This document shows, piece after piece, positions 8,216 to 16,750 of a DNA stretch of 53,046 bases. The position numbers were made by a program, and so were the translations under genes. The first letter of the stretch is position 1; the number at the start of each line of letters is the position of its first letter. The DNA is from Vagococcus elongatus. Lineage in GTDB: Bacteria > Bacillota > Bacilli > Lactobacillales > Vagococcaceae. The stretch is taken from NCBI RefSeq assembly GCF_003987645.1, contig NZ_NGKA01000017.1, forward strand, positions 1 through 53,046, given 5' to 3'. The notes under the pieces are model-generated. The model saw only the letters and a program-made list of their open reading frames with translations. It did no database searches and was not told the origin of the DNA.

Positions 8216-9586
8216 TTAACTGTTTGCCGAATATTTGTCTCCTTTTTTCCTATTCCAGAAATAGTATGCTGGTAAGCCTGTAACTACAGCAGCTATAGCA
8301 GCAATCAAACCTGCAGCTGGAGCCCATAAGAATGTTGAATAAATCAATGTTCCCGTCATAAACATGGCAATAACAGGCATAGCGTAACCAAATGGAGTGA
8401 CATACGAAGGATTGTATCCTTCTTTTTTCCTTCTCAATACAAAAATAGTTCCAAAAGTCAAAAAGTTTTTCAACAATGCGACCAGAGTGAAATACCCTAA
8501 TAAATCTGATATGTTTGTTGCAAAAATTAATACAATAGCGTACAAACACTGAACGATTATTGAGAAGTAAGGTGTTTCATACTTTGGATGAACTTTCCCA
8601 AATGATTTGAAAAATAAACCATCTTTCGCCATAGCATATTCAATTCGTGGTTGAAACATTATGCAACTAGACAAAGAACCTATAATAACAATTACCGCCG
8701 TTACTGCTACAAAAGTCCCCGCAAAACTACCTATCACTGGGATTTTTGATGCCAGTAATGCTATAGGAGCAGATGACGAGGCTAATTCATCTACAGATAA
8801 AATCCCTGAAGCTACGAAAGTCAAGCCTACGTAAATGCCCAAAACTATGAATGCTGTTAAAATTAAACCTTTCGGCATGTTTTTTTCTGGGTTTTTAATT
8901 TCACCTGACATATATGCAGGTGCTGCCATGCCATCAAAAGACCAAGTTGTAGCTGAAATTCCTGCAATCAGTGCCATTAAACCAGTGGATGCACCTAACA
9001 TTGGTTTTGCTGACAACAACAAATCTCCTTGAAGATTAAATAGGCCAATACCAATAATCAAAATAAAAGGAAGAATTTTTAAAACGGTAATCACATTTTG
9101 AAAGAAGCCTCCACCTTCAACCGAACGCATATGTAAAAACATAAAAATCAAAACAAAAACAACGGAAACAAATTTTAAGGTCAAGCCACTGAGTGGAATG
9201 AAAAAGCCCAGATAATTGGCTATCGCTAATGCCATAATAGAAATTGATGGAGGATCGGTTGCCCAAAAACTAATCCAACCAGTCAAAAAGGCTAATGGTC
9301 TAGAACCCGCTTCTCTAAAATAAACATACTGCCCACCGTTTTCTGGATAGGCAGATGCCAACTCAGCATAACAAAAATTTGCTGGGATTTGCACCAGACC
9401 ACCAATTAAAAAAGATAAGACCAATATTAAACTACTGCCAGCAGCACCGGCAACTTCGGAAAGCGAAGAAAATATTCCCGAACCAATCGTCGTCCCAACG
9501 CCAAGTGCGATAACCGTTCCTAACCCAAGTTTTCTTTTTAACGTGGGAATATCTTCTTGAATTTTTACTTCTTCTTTAAGTTCCAT
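8216..9586 (-). CDS. frlA: APC-superfamily permease of the FrlA (fructoselysine transporter) type
   Basis: This 456-aa membrane protein has about 12 hydrophobic segments and the APC opening GTTIGSGIFSS. It resembles E. coli FrlA in several places I recall: AYPENGGQYVYFREAGSRPL, ISFWATDPPSISIMALAI, LHMRSVEGGGFFQ, ISATTWSFDGMAAPAYMSGE, and GSLSSCIMFQPRIEYAMAKD. FrlA takes up intact fructoselysine and psicoselysine, which are then phosphorylated inside the cell. It sits between yjbQ and the hairpin before the second regulator. The unphosphorylated entry route explains why the operon needs FrlD kinases and no PTS. Exact amine specificity is not visible. Confidence 0.88.
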   Translation of the reverse strand: MELKEEVKIQEDIPTLKRKLGLGTVIALGVGTTIGSGIFSSLSEVAGAAGSSLILVLSFLIGGLVQIPANFCYAELASAYPENGGQYVYFREAGSRPLAFLTGWISFWATDPPSISIMALAIANYLGFFIPLSGLTLKFVSVVFVLIFMFLHMRSVEGGGFFQNVITVLKILPFILIIGIGLFNLQGDLLLSAKPMLGASTGLMALIAGISATTWSFDGMAAPAYMSGEIKNPEKNMPKGLILTAFIVLGIYVGLTFVASGILSVDELASSSAPIALLASKIPVIGSFAGTFVAVTAVIVIIGSLSSCIMFQPRIEYAMAKDGLFFKSFGKVHPKYETPYFSIIVQCLYAIVLIFATNISDLLGYFTLVALLKNFLTFGTIFVLRRKKEGYNPSYVTPFGYAMPVIAMFMTGTLIYSTFLWAPAAGLIAAIAAVVTGLPAYYFWNRKKGDKYSANS

Positions 9587-9604
9587 GATAAACCCCTTTC
9601 TTTT

Positions 9605-10042
9605 TTACACACTTTGTTTCTCACCTTCAACTATTACAATAATCGAACGTTGGGAAGGACCATCAAACTCACAAAAGAAAACATCTTGAGCCTTCCCTTT
9701 CAAAAGATTCCCGTCAACAATGGGGAAATGACAATGATTTCCAGTTAGATGGGCTTTCAAATGTCCAGTTGGATTACCGGCCGTCGATCCATAGTCATGT
9801 AACATTCTGGCATGGCTATATTGACCATCTTCTGGAACTAACCGTGTGAGAGTGTTATCTAAATCACTAATTAAACATTCCAATGCCTCATTAACAGCTA
9901 TACCTGTTGTCGTATGTTTCGTTAGAACCGTTACTATTCCCGTTTTAATATTTGATTGCCTTACAATATTTTCTATATCATCCGTTAACATAACATACTG
10001 ATTATACTTCCTCGTATTAAGGTTTATCATCTCAATATACAA
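9605..10042 (-). CDS. YjbQ-family protein, copy 1
   Basis: A small UPF0047/YjbQ-family protein (about 146 aa). Diagnostic parts are VTVLTKHTTTGIAVNEA, DGQYSHARMLHDYGSTAGNPTGHLKAHLTGN and the closing FFCEFDGPSQRSIIV. Some YjbQ proteins have weak thiamine-phosphate synthase activity in complementation, but the true role is unknown. I choose TTG at 10042 (AGAGGTG six bases before); an ATG at 10030 is an alternative. The start overlaps the 3' end of the amidohydrolase gene, indicating tight coupling. A second yjbQ lies at 41550-42062, also beside sugar-catabolic genes, which argues for a role in carbohydrate metabolism. Confidence 0.85.
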   Translation of the reverse strand: MYIEMINLNTRKYNQYVMLTDDIENIVRQSNIKTGIVTVLTKHTTTGIAVNEALECLISDLDNTLTRLVPEDGQYSHARMLHDYGSTAGNPTGHLKAHLTGNHCHFPIVDGNLLKGKAQDVFFCEFDGPSQRSIIVIVEGEKQSV

Positions 10043-10916
10043 AATGTTCACCTCTTAGACTTTCTTCCTCTAGACCGTTTAGAAAATTTTCGGCATTTCT
10101 CCATTTTATCAACTCTAATGTGCTCTCACGAAACCCTAAGCTATTCAATGCTTCAGCCATTCGAATTTGTTCAAACCTTGGGTTGCCAGAGCCGAACATT
10201 ACTTGGTGTCTTAAACTTCTATCAATCCACGTAACTGGTATTTCTTTAGTAAAACACTGGGAAAAAAACTCTTTAGCATTATCAAAATATAAAGACCCCA
10301 TACTCGTGAAAACATTACGATGTTTAACCAAAATCATTGCTGTTTCTCTAAGCCATGGCCACCCAAATTGAGTTAAGCAAATCCTAAGATTAGGTCGTTT
10401 GTTTGCGAGTTCTTCAAATTCCAAAGGGTGTCCAAATTTTGATAAAGTATTAGGTTCCCATGATAAACCTGAATGGAAAATTATCGGTCTATTGTTCATT
10501 TCACAAACATCATATAAAATATCCATTTTTTTATCACCAGGATAAAAATGTTGTCTTGAAGGATACAGAGCAAGACCACTTAGTCCTAAAGTCTCAAAGG
10601 CAAATTTTAATTTTTCTGCTGAGTTTTCTACATAAGGATCGACACTAGCAAATCCTATAAATCTATTTGGTTTCATATCAACTAATTTCTTTATGTCATC
10701 ATTAGAAACAAGAGGGTAGCCATGCTCCATGGAGTAATCTCTCCCTAACAAAAACATTTTCTCTATTCCAGCTAACCTCATCTGATTCTCAACATGATTA
10801 AGTGAAGCAGTCCCGTTTAGATGAATATTAACTTCATCATGTCTTAATTGCTCAACTAGTTCATCGGTATTAATTGGTTCATAAAAATCTGGATGGACAT
10901 CAACATCAATTAAAAT
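10032..10916 (-). CDS. Amidohydrolase_2-family hydrolase with an apparent ATT start
   Basis: The reading frame runs upstream past the first ATG (10781) without a stop for 45 more codons, ending at TGA (10919-10917) directly followed by ATT TTA ATT GAT. A perfect AGGAGG (10930-10925) lies 8 bp before that ATT, and no ATG, GTG or TTG exists in frame there. The extra residues read LIDVDVHPDFYEP, the normal opening metal-site strand of amidohydrolases, so the true product is about 294 aa. Later motifs are PIIFHSG, LTQFGWPWLRE, and FGSGNPRFEQIRMAEAL, with RNAENFL near the end. It is a TIM-barrel metal-dependent hydrolase, perhaps acting on a lactone or amide. It lies between frlC and yjbQ. The start codon call is an inference; the frame extension is directly visible. 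Confidence 0.82.
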   Translation of the reverse strand: MLIDVDVHPDFYEPINTDELVEQLRHDEVNIHLNGTASLNHVENQMRLAGIEKMFLLGRDYSMEHGYPLVSNDDIKKLVDMKPNRFIGFASVDPYVENSAEKLKFAFETLGLSGLALYPSRQHFYPGDKKMDILYDVCEMNNRPIIFHSGLSWEPNTLSKFGHPLEFEELANKRPNLRICLTQFGWPWLRETAMILVKHRNVFTSMGSLYFDNAKEFFSQCFTKEIPVTWIDRSLRHQVMFGSGNPRFEQIRMAEALNSLGFRESTLELIKWRNAENFLNGLEEESLRGEHFVY

Positions 10917-10933
10917 TCAAATCACCTCCTACT

Positions 10934-11749
10934 TCAAAGTAGTTTTTTAAAATTATCTATTGCTCTCTTAGCGTAAAAACGTGGCTCATTCAAATATCCT
11001 AAAACTAACTCTAATGTTATCGTTTTATCATAGTTAATTCTTTTCAATTCATACATTAATTCTTTAAGAGGAATTGAACCTTCTCCTGGAACAATATGAC
11101 TATCTGTTCCCTGGTCGCCATCTATAATATGCATATGGTCCATTTTGTCTCCCAAAATATCAAAGTAACCCATAATACTTTCATGTTGAACAAACGGGGG
11201 AACTACATCACACATACCAACAACATATGGGTTATCAATTTCAGCAAATAAATAGGCAAGATCATTAGCTCTAGTAAAAAAATTAGATTCATATGGGGTA
11301 AGCGGCTCAACAACTAATTTTACCCCCACCTTACTGGCATGCTCACCTAATTCTCTGATAGTTTCAAACAGCCTAGGCCAAAGCTCATCATACTTAGCTA
11401 AATATCCGCCATTAGCCGGGCTCGTTAACATATACTGAGCTCCCATTTCTTTAGCCATATCTAAACAAATTTTCAAATATTCAACTGCGTCTTTTCTTTG
11501 GTTCTCAGGTCCAATCATGTAGTTATAGGGATAAGCATTGTGTTCAGGAGTATAGCCTAAAACCGGCATTTCAAATTTATCTATCAATTTTTTTATTAGA
11601 TTGATATCTCCATTTTTTAAATCTGGTGCAAAAGCATGCGGCCTCCCTCCCCATAACTCAATAAAATCGTAGCCGTACTCTTTCGCATCAGCGAAACAAT
11701 GTTCAATTGGATTTCGCTGATATCCTGAAGTAAACATTCCTATTTTCAT
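10934..11749 (-). CDS. frlC: Fructoselysine 3-epimerase (FrlC type)
   Basis: This approximately 271-aa TIM barrel matches E. coli FrlC closely where I can recall it: MKIGMFTSGYQRNPIEH, IELWGGRPHAFAPDLKNG, GYTPEHNAYPYNYM, EPLTPYESN, DHMHIIDGD, HIVPGEGSIPLKELM and NEPRFYAKRAI. FrlC interconverts fructoselysine and psicoselysine. The conserved Glu, Asp and His residues of the metal site are in EPLTPYE, DVVPP and HIIDGD. An ATG at 11749 is preferred over the adjacent TTG at 11752 by comparison with FrlC; AGGAGG is 10 bp upstream. It is 14-17 bp after frlD2 and so co-transcribed. Confidence 0.9.
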   Translation of the reverse strand: MKIGMFTSGYQRNPIEHCFADAKEYGYDFIELWGGRPHAFAPDLKNGDINLIKKLIDKFEMPVLGYTPEHNAYPYNYMIGPENQRKDAVEYLKICLDMAKEMGAQYMLTSPANGGYLAKYDELWPRLFETIRELGEHASKVGVKLVVEPLTPYESNFFTRANDLAYLFAEIDNPYVVGMCDVVPPFVQHESIMGYFDILGDKMDHMHIIDGDQGTDSHIVPGEGSIPLKELMYELKRINYDKTITLELVLGYLNEPRFYAKRAIDNFKKLL

Positions 11750-11765
11750 CAATTAAGAGCCTCCT

Positions 11766-12575
11766 TTATTTCCATGGTTCAAAAACTTGAATAACTTCGG
11801 AAGCAATTTTCGCCCCTTTATCCAAGCAATCTTTGATAGTATATTTGTTTAGATACCCAAACAAAAATCCCGCAATAAAACTATCACCTGCTCCAACAGT
11901 ATTCTCTATCTTTTCAACTGGATAAATACCAAATTCATAAAATTTTACTCCATCATAAGCCAAACTTCCCTTTTCACCAAACGTAGCAACGGCAATTTTC
12001 ATGCCACGATCAACTTTATCTTTTAAATAGCTTTCAATGACATTATCACGTTTCCCAGCATATGAGAAAAATCCTATATCCACATAAGGTAACGTTGATT
12101 CAACTAAAGGATGATCTATACGATCTGCGTAATCAAAACTGATAACACCCGATGTCAAAGCCTTGATTTCAGGTAAAACATCTTCGGCCATGCCCCATAA
12201 AGCAGTATGAATTAAATCGTGTGATGCAGCAAAAAAAATATCTTTTTCATCAAACTTAATGTTTCTCATGACTCCTTCAATATAATCGCCGTGAACTCTT
12301 TCTTTTCCATCTAACTCCATGTAAGTTATTGCCGTGGCACCATTTCCAACCTTAAAATGACTTAAATCTAAATTTTCATTTTTTAATGTTTCTACCATCC
12401 ACCTTCCGTTGTCATCATTCCCAGTTGTACTGATAATCGAACAATCAATTCCGAGCTTTTTTAGATTTACCCCTGTATCAACAACATTTCCTGTTGGATA
12501 CATCCTATTAACCTCCTCTCCATCAATTTTTCGATAAAAATCAATACAATTGTCTCCAATCATTGCTGCTTTCAT
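11766..12575 (-). CDS. frlD: Fructoselysine 6-kinase-like PfkB-family kinase 2 (FrlD type)
   Basis: First gene of the operon (269 aa). It resembles E. coli FrlD: MIGDNCIDFY at the N-terminus, a VHGDYIEGVM segment, ATFGEKGSLAYDG and the catalytic NTVGAGDSFIAGFL. In place of the usual PGG substrate motif it has YPTGNVVDTGVNL, whereas the other kinase copy keeps FPGGGPVNMAVY. This altered sugar-site loop suggests a different substrate. The ATG follows AAAGGGGAG. The leader starts about 35 bp upstream at the promoter at 12616-12644, so this gene gets the most direct expression. Confidence 0.87.
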   Translation of the reverse strand: MKAAMIGDNCIDFYRKIDGEEVNRMYPTGNVVDTGVNLKKLGIDCSIISTTGNDDNGRWMVETLKNENLDLSHFKVGNGATAITYMELDGKERVHGDYIEGVMRNIKFDEKDIFFAASHDLIHTALWGMAEDVLPEIKALTSGVISFDYADRIDHPLVESTLPYVDIGFFSYAGKRDNVIESYLKDKVDRGMKIAVATFGEKGSLAYDGVKFYEFGIYPVEKIENTVGAGDSFIAGFLFGYLNKYTIKDCLDKGAKIASEVIQVFEPWK

Positions 12576-12615
12576 AAGCCTCTCCCCTTTACAGCGTTTT
12601 CATTTCTCTAAATCG

Positions 12616-12644
12616 AGTATATCACTCAAATCTATTATAATCAA
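12616..12644 (-). promoter_or_regulatory. Sigma-A promoter of the fructosamine operon
   Basis: On the minus strand TTGATT (12644-12639) is separated by exactly 17 bp from TATACT (12621-12616). Transcription should start near 12609, giving a leader of roughly 34 bases before the kinase ATG at 12575. The -35 and -10 are each close to consensus. Confidence 0.75.
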
Positions 12645-12676
12645 TATTTTTTTATATATGTTCGTATTTTTTTATA
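12645..12676 (-). repeat. 12-bp direct repeat just upstream of the -35 box
   Basis: TATTTTTTTATA occurs at 12645-12656 and again at 12665-12676, a 20-bp period, or about two helical turns, ending directly against the -35 hexamer. This placement fits A/T-tract UP elements or paired sites for a regulator. Chance in AT-rich DNA cannot be excluded. Confidence 0.45.
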
Positions 12677-12740
12677 CCAGAATAAATTTATATAGCGGAT
12701 AAAAACCGAAAATTTGCATATTTTACTCTGTTACCAAACT

Positions 12741-12755
12741 TTGAAAGCGATTCCT
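12741..12755. promoter_or_regulatory. cre box (CcpA site)
   Basis: TTGAAAGCGATTCCT fits the Gram-positive cre consensus WTGNAANCGNWNNCW at all defined positions. It lies about 130 bp upstream of the predicted operon start, rather far for simple promoter blocking, so it may serve another promoter in this gap. Carbon catabolite control of an Amadori operon is biologically expected. Confidence 0.55.
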
Positions 12756-13177
12756 CGCGTTTGTTATCACCCTTAAACGAAATAACACTAACACAAAATA
12801 AAAAACACAGATATGTAGATTTTTTTTTGTACCACATTGTTTTGGAAATTTTAAAAAAATGTCATTTAACTTTATAAAACAAAATACACACTATTATACA
12901 TTTATAAATGATTGAATCAATCGAAGTTAAATAAATAACCGAAAACATCATCAGTAAAATAGAGAAGTGATTGTAGGAGTGTTTTCTATCGATTCGAATT
13001 ATAATTCACTTTTATTCACTGGGTCATAGCTGGATAAGTTGTTTGATTTCCATACCTAAATAGTTATAAATTATTCACTAAACTAACGACCTATAAACTA
13101 CTTTACAGATTTTATAAATGTAGGAATCCTCTCATTTTACAAGCTTATACCCTGTTTCATCTTTGCATACATCTTGA
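12756..13177. other. Intergenic stretch with no gene
   Basis: About 420 bp of very AT-rich sequence between the cre box and the first transposase remnant. I see no reading frame, RNA structure or terminator I can support. Confidence 0.5.
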
Positions 13178-13979
13178 AAATTTAAGCGGTTGGCCAGAGA
13201 AAATCCTGATGAAGCACTGGAAAATGATATTAAACCATTTTCTATTCAAATAATGAATGATACGATTATCGTCGGATTACTTTGGTGTTGCGAAATAGGG
13301 GTTTGTGTATTAATCATAAGAAAGTCTTTAGGATAATGAAAAAATTAGGTTTAACAGTCATTAAATTTACGAAAAAATACCGTAAGTATAACTCTTATAG
13401 AGGAAGCGTTGGACGAATAGCCGAAAATCGGATATATAGAAAATTTTATACATCGATCGCTCATCAAAAAATTTCAACTGATACAACAGAATTCAAGTAT
13501 TATAAAAAAGATGCCAATGGCATCTTGGTCATCAAAAAACTGTATTTAGATCCATATTTAGACATATTTAATAGTGAGATTATCTCTTACTCAATTTCAC
13601 ATAGTCCTAGTGCTGTATCCATTAAATCAATCCAATTAGAAGCAATTGAGAAAACGAATGACTGTCCCTTTAGAAGAACGTTTCATTCGGATTAAGGCTG
13701 GGCATATCAAATGGCTCAATACTCACAGTTCTAAAAAAACATAACATCTTTCAAAGTATGTCCCGAGAGGGACATTGTCTAGATAATTCACTTATGGAAA
13801 ATTTCTTTGGTCTATTTAAACAAGTTAAACAAGAAATGTATTATGGTAGGATATTTCACAGTTTTGAAGAGTTGAAAAGTGCCATTGAGAGTTGAGTCCA
13901 TTACTATAATCATGATAGAATCAAAATAAAGTTAAGAGGATTAAGTCTGGTGGCTTATCAATTAAAAATGACTTTATGA
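13178..13979 (+). pseudogene. Degraded IS3-family transposase (OrfB) gene
   Basis: Translation in successive frames gives KRLARENPDEALENDIK, then YDYRRITLVLRNRGL, a 13282-13695 segment ending in SIQLEAIEKT, then DNSLMENFFGLFKQVKQEMYYG and HYYNHDRIKIKLRGLSLVAY before TGA at 13977. This is the C-terminal half of an IS150/IS3-type OrfB with an rve (DDE) core (TDTTEFKY... carries the first Asp). At least two frameshifts and in-frame stops break it, so it is inactive. OrfA and the left end are missing. Confidence 0.85.
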
Positions 13980-13989
13980 AATAAAAAAA

Positions 13990-14011
13990 CGGAGCAGATT
14001 TCTCTACTCCG
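13990..14011 (-). terminator. Hairpin after the IS3 remnant
   Basis: CGGAGCAGA and TCTACTCCG form a 9-bp stem with one mismatch around a 4-base loop. Runs of seven A flank both sides, so the minus-strand transcript ends in seven U. It probably protects against read-through into the element. Confidence 0.5.
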
Positions 14012-14146
14012 AAAAAAATCGATTGTATAATTTTTGGTGTGGATGAAGAAATTCATTCATACCTATTTTGTTATAAAAAAATAGAAACATATGAATTTTC
14101 CAGTTAGAATAAAGTTGCCATCACCCATTCAGAAAGGAAGATTCAT

Positions 14147-14404
14147 ATGTCTCATCATCATTGTATCCGAACCTCATTAAATTTAGAAGATGGAAATATC
14201 ACTTTTGAAAAAGAATTTTGTCAGGAGGTTGATATAAAGGGGCTTACCAGCCTGCTTTATTTTGCCACTCTTAGCTATACGCCCACTCATTGTCCCAACT
14301 GTGGGGGTATTAATGAAGATTTTTCTATCGTTAAACACGGGTTCTTAACCTCGTGGTTAAAATGGTTGAGTTCTTCCCATCAACCTACATTCATTCAATC
14401 GAGA
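14147..14404 (+). pseudogene. Truncated ISL3-family transposase, N-terminal part
   Basis: The frame opens MSHHHCIRTSLNLEDGNITF and contains YTPTHCPNCGG, the zinc-finger start of ISL3 transposases, then KWLSSSHQPTF. After about 85 codons the similarity stops and the sequence continues as part of another element. The ATG has an AGAAAGGAAG site. The catalytic domain is absent, so this is a dead fragment. Confidence 0.75.
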
Positions 14405-14548
14405 ACCTACATCTATTGTAATTCAAACCGTGATAGGTTACATTAAATATTATAATGAAGCTCGAATTTAACAAAAATCATGCTACAAATCTCCGATAGA
14501 ATATCGGAAATTTATAACCCAATAGAAATGATTTTTTGATACTGTCCC
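14400..14548 (+). pseudogene. 3' fragment of a second IS3-family transposase
   Basis: One frame reads VIQTVIGYIKYYNEARI, stop, QKSCYKSPIEYRKFITQ and then TAG at 14523-14525, which is the standard C-terminus of an IS3-family OrfB. The element's outer end is probably the TTTTTTGATACTGTCCC near 14534-14550. It is fused directly to the ISL3 fragment, indicating deletion between two insertion sequences. Confidence 0.65.
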
Positions 14549-14672
14549 ATTCTTATGGCTCAGTTTCCTATGCATATACGGTTCTTTTATACCAAATATC
14601 ATTAAAATTTCTATGCCAATAAATGTTGGTTATTGTATAACGTCAATAAGGCTTTGGAATTATGAAATTAGC

Positions 14673-14957
14673 TCATTTACATTTTTTATCCTCTATCTTG
14701 TCCTTTTGATACGCTTTAGAAATATCCATCAAGGATTGATAGGTATCCTGAATGATTTTGCGGTACTTAGGCTCCTCAACATACTGCGCAACTTTTTCTA
14801 AAACTTTTTGCTCTCTTGCGGTATCGAGGACTGCGATATTCTGTTCCTTTTTTATCCGAGCGACTTCTTCTACAACTTTTAAACGTTCTTCCAACAAACT
14901 CACGATTTGCCGGTCTATGACATCAATTTTCTCTCTTTGTACTTCCAAGTTCTCCAT
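14673..14957 (-). CDS. Monofunctional chorismate mutase (AroQ class)
   Basis: The 94-aa all-helical protein has the AroQ pattern: REKIDVIDRQIVSLLEER in helix 1, VEEVARIKKEQNIAVLDTAREQ with the conserved Lys and Arg, and KYRKIIQDTYQSLMDISK in the last helix. It converts chorismate to prephenate for phenylalanine and tyrosine synthesis. It sits 12 bp after the sirtuin gene and is translated from ATG behind GGGAG. In lactic acid bacteria such stand-alone mutases often lie outside the main aro operon. Confidence in family is high. Confidence 0.88.
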   Translation of the reverse strand: MENLEVQREKIDVIDRQIVSLLEERLKVVEEVARIKKEQNIAVLDTAREQKVLEKVAQYVEEPKYRKIIQDTYQSLMDISKAYQKDKIEDKKCK

Positions 14958-14969
14958 TTTCCCGACTCC

Positions 14970-15680
14970 CTACTCAATGACTACTTTTTCAAAAAAATCT
15001 GCCGCATCTCCTAATACTTGAACATCGTTGCCAGTCATCAGTACTGCTTCCTTGTTGACTAAAATTACATGACTGTTAGAATTCTTATACTGGATCAAGC
15101 CGGCAAAAGGATAGACTCTAAGACTGGTCCCTACGATCACAATCGTATCTGCCCCTAAGATTTTTTCGACAGACTGGGCAATAATTGTTTCATCCAGCAT
15201 TTCTTCATATAGAACCACATTCGGCCGCAGTTGCCCGCCGCAGCCTTCGTGTCTGTCAGATTTCAAGTAGTCTTCTGCTGACACTTCCTGTCGGCAGTTA
15301 CGACAATACACATCATATAAACTGCCATGGAAATGCAGTACATTTTGACTGCCGGCTTTATCATGAAGCTGATCGATATTTTGCGTAATTACAGTACAAT
15401 CTTTTTTTACTTTTTCCAATTCTGCCATTTTTCGATGAATCACATTAGGCTGTGCTTGCGGATGATACAATAACTTCGTGAATTGATAAAATTTATCAGG
15501 CTCTTTATCCAAGCACGTATGGCTCAGCAGATACTCTGGCTGATCAATACCACTATAGACACCGTCTAGCGAACGGTAATCAGGAATACCAGAAGGGACA
15601 GAAACACCTGCGCCAGTCATAAATACTAGTTGCTCACTCTCTTTTATCAACTGTAATGCTTTTTCTGTTTCATTTTTCAT
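14970..15680 (-). CDS. NAD-dependent protein deacylase (sirtuin, CobB/Sir2 type)
   Basis: Sirtuin signatures are all present: GAGVSVPSGIPDYRS for NAD binding, TQNIDQLHDKAG with the catalytic His segment HFHGSLYDVYC following, RPNVVLYEE, GTSLRVYPFAG and NKEAV near the end. The structural zinc site has CRNC but the second pair reads HEGCGG, with one usual Cys position occupied by His. I choose ATG 15680 (236 aa), preceded by AGGTGAT; an upstream GTG at 15689 overlaps that site. It would deacetylate or deacylate lysines, releasing nicotinamide and O-acyl-ADP-ribose. It forms an operon with the chorismate mutase gene. Confidence 0.92.
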   Translation of the reverse strand: MKNETEKALQLIKESEQLVFMTGAGVSVPSGIPDYRSLDGVYSGIDQPEYLLSHTCLDKEPDKFYQFTKLLYHPQAQPNVIHRKMAELEKVKKDCTVITQNIDQLHDKAGSQNVLHFHGSLYDVYCRNCRQEVSAEDYLKSDRHEGCGGQLRPNVVLYEEMLDETIIAQSVEKILGADTIVIVGTSLRVYPFAGLIQYKNSNSHVILVNKEAVLMTGNDVQVLGDAADFFEKVVIE

Positions 15681-15729
15681 TTTTATCACCTAAAGACAGT
15701 ATATCATAAGAAGGCTTTCTCTTGATTGA

Positions 15730-16641
15730 TCAGCCGTCGTAAAATCCAAGGATAGCAATGGCCGCCATAATCATGGCAATCACCAGATATTGTTTCATCG
15801 CCAGTTTTTCCTTTAAAATAATCCTGGACCAAATCACTGACACAATACTATAAGAAGATATTAGCGGAGCCACCACGATCGCATTGCTGGCAATTGCTCC
15901 CACATAAAAAAATTGTCCTAAAGTTTCAAAACAAGCTGCAAACAAACGGTTCTTCTCCCGATATAAAACTACAGACTCCTTTTTGATTACCCGTATGTAT
16001 AACCAGCAAATTATTGCAACGAATAAAAAGGTCAATTCATACGCAATCAACGCTTGATCTTCAGACATGATTTTCTTTGTTTCTAAATAATAGCCATCTA
16101 GAAATGTCCCTAGACCATCAATGAGACAATATAAAATCGGGAAAATAATCGCCACAGCACTTTTCCGATATTTTTTATCTATCACTGCCCCTTCTTTGGC
16201 TAATTGACGATCTGATTCTTGTTTCTCATAATATGACAACAAAAAAATCCCTGCAGAAATCATCGCTACTGCTAAAAATTGAATTTTTTTCATAGAGCTT
16301 CCTAACAGAAAAAATGACAGCAAGGCCGAAACCGCCCCTGACGAGTTGCTGATTGGCGAGGCGATGGACAATTCGATATAACGCAGACCCACATACCCAA
16401 TAGTCATAGATAAAATATACATAAATGACACCGGCAGATACTTAACTAAGTTAATCCAGTCAAAGCTCACACCTTTAAAAATCATATACCCTATGGCGTG
16501 AAGCCCCATGACTCCGCCTACCATCATCACCGTCCGCAAAGCACTGTGCTTTTCCGAAGGGTCATTTCCTTTTTTATAAAACAGATCGGCGGTCCCCCAA
16601 GCCAAAACTGAAATCATCGCAGGTATAAACCACATAAACAT
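15730..16641 (-). CDS. EamA/DMT-family membrane transporter
   Basis: The 303-aa protein has about ten hydrophobic helices in two homologous halves, typical of the drug/metabolite transporter superfamily. The first half contains LAWGTADLFYKKG and PISNSSGAVSALLSFFLL; the second contains a repeat of the same fold ending SSYSIVSVIWSRIILKEKL. A charged loop (about residues 133-158) separates the halves. Substrate is unknown. The gene is followed at 41 bp by the sirtuin gene on the same strand, but the sirtuin may have its own promoter. Confidence 0.82.
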   Translation of the reverse strand: MFMWFIPAMISVLAWGTADLFYKKGNDPSEKHSALRTVMMVGGVMGLHAIGYMIFKGVSFDWINLVKYLPVSFMYILSMTIGYVGLRYIELSIASPISNSSGAVSALLSFFLLGSSMKKIQFLAVAMISAGIFLLSYYEKQESDRQLAKEGAVIDKKYRKSAVAIIFPILYCLIDGLGTFLDGYYLETKKIMSEDQALIAYELTFLFVAIICWLYIRVIKKESVVLYREKNRLFAACFETLGQFFYVGAIASNAIVVAPLISSYSIVSVIWSRIILKEKLAMKQYLVIAMIMAAIAILGFYDG

Positions 16642-16750
16642 CCCAACCTTTCAATTGTTATCCTTACATAAAGTACCGTAGTTTTTTGTAATCGTCAATG
16701 GCGTTTTATTTCTCAAACTACTTTTTTAAAGTAACAAGGCAAGCTTATCT

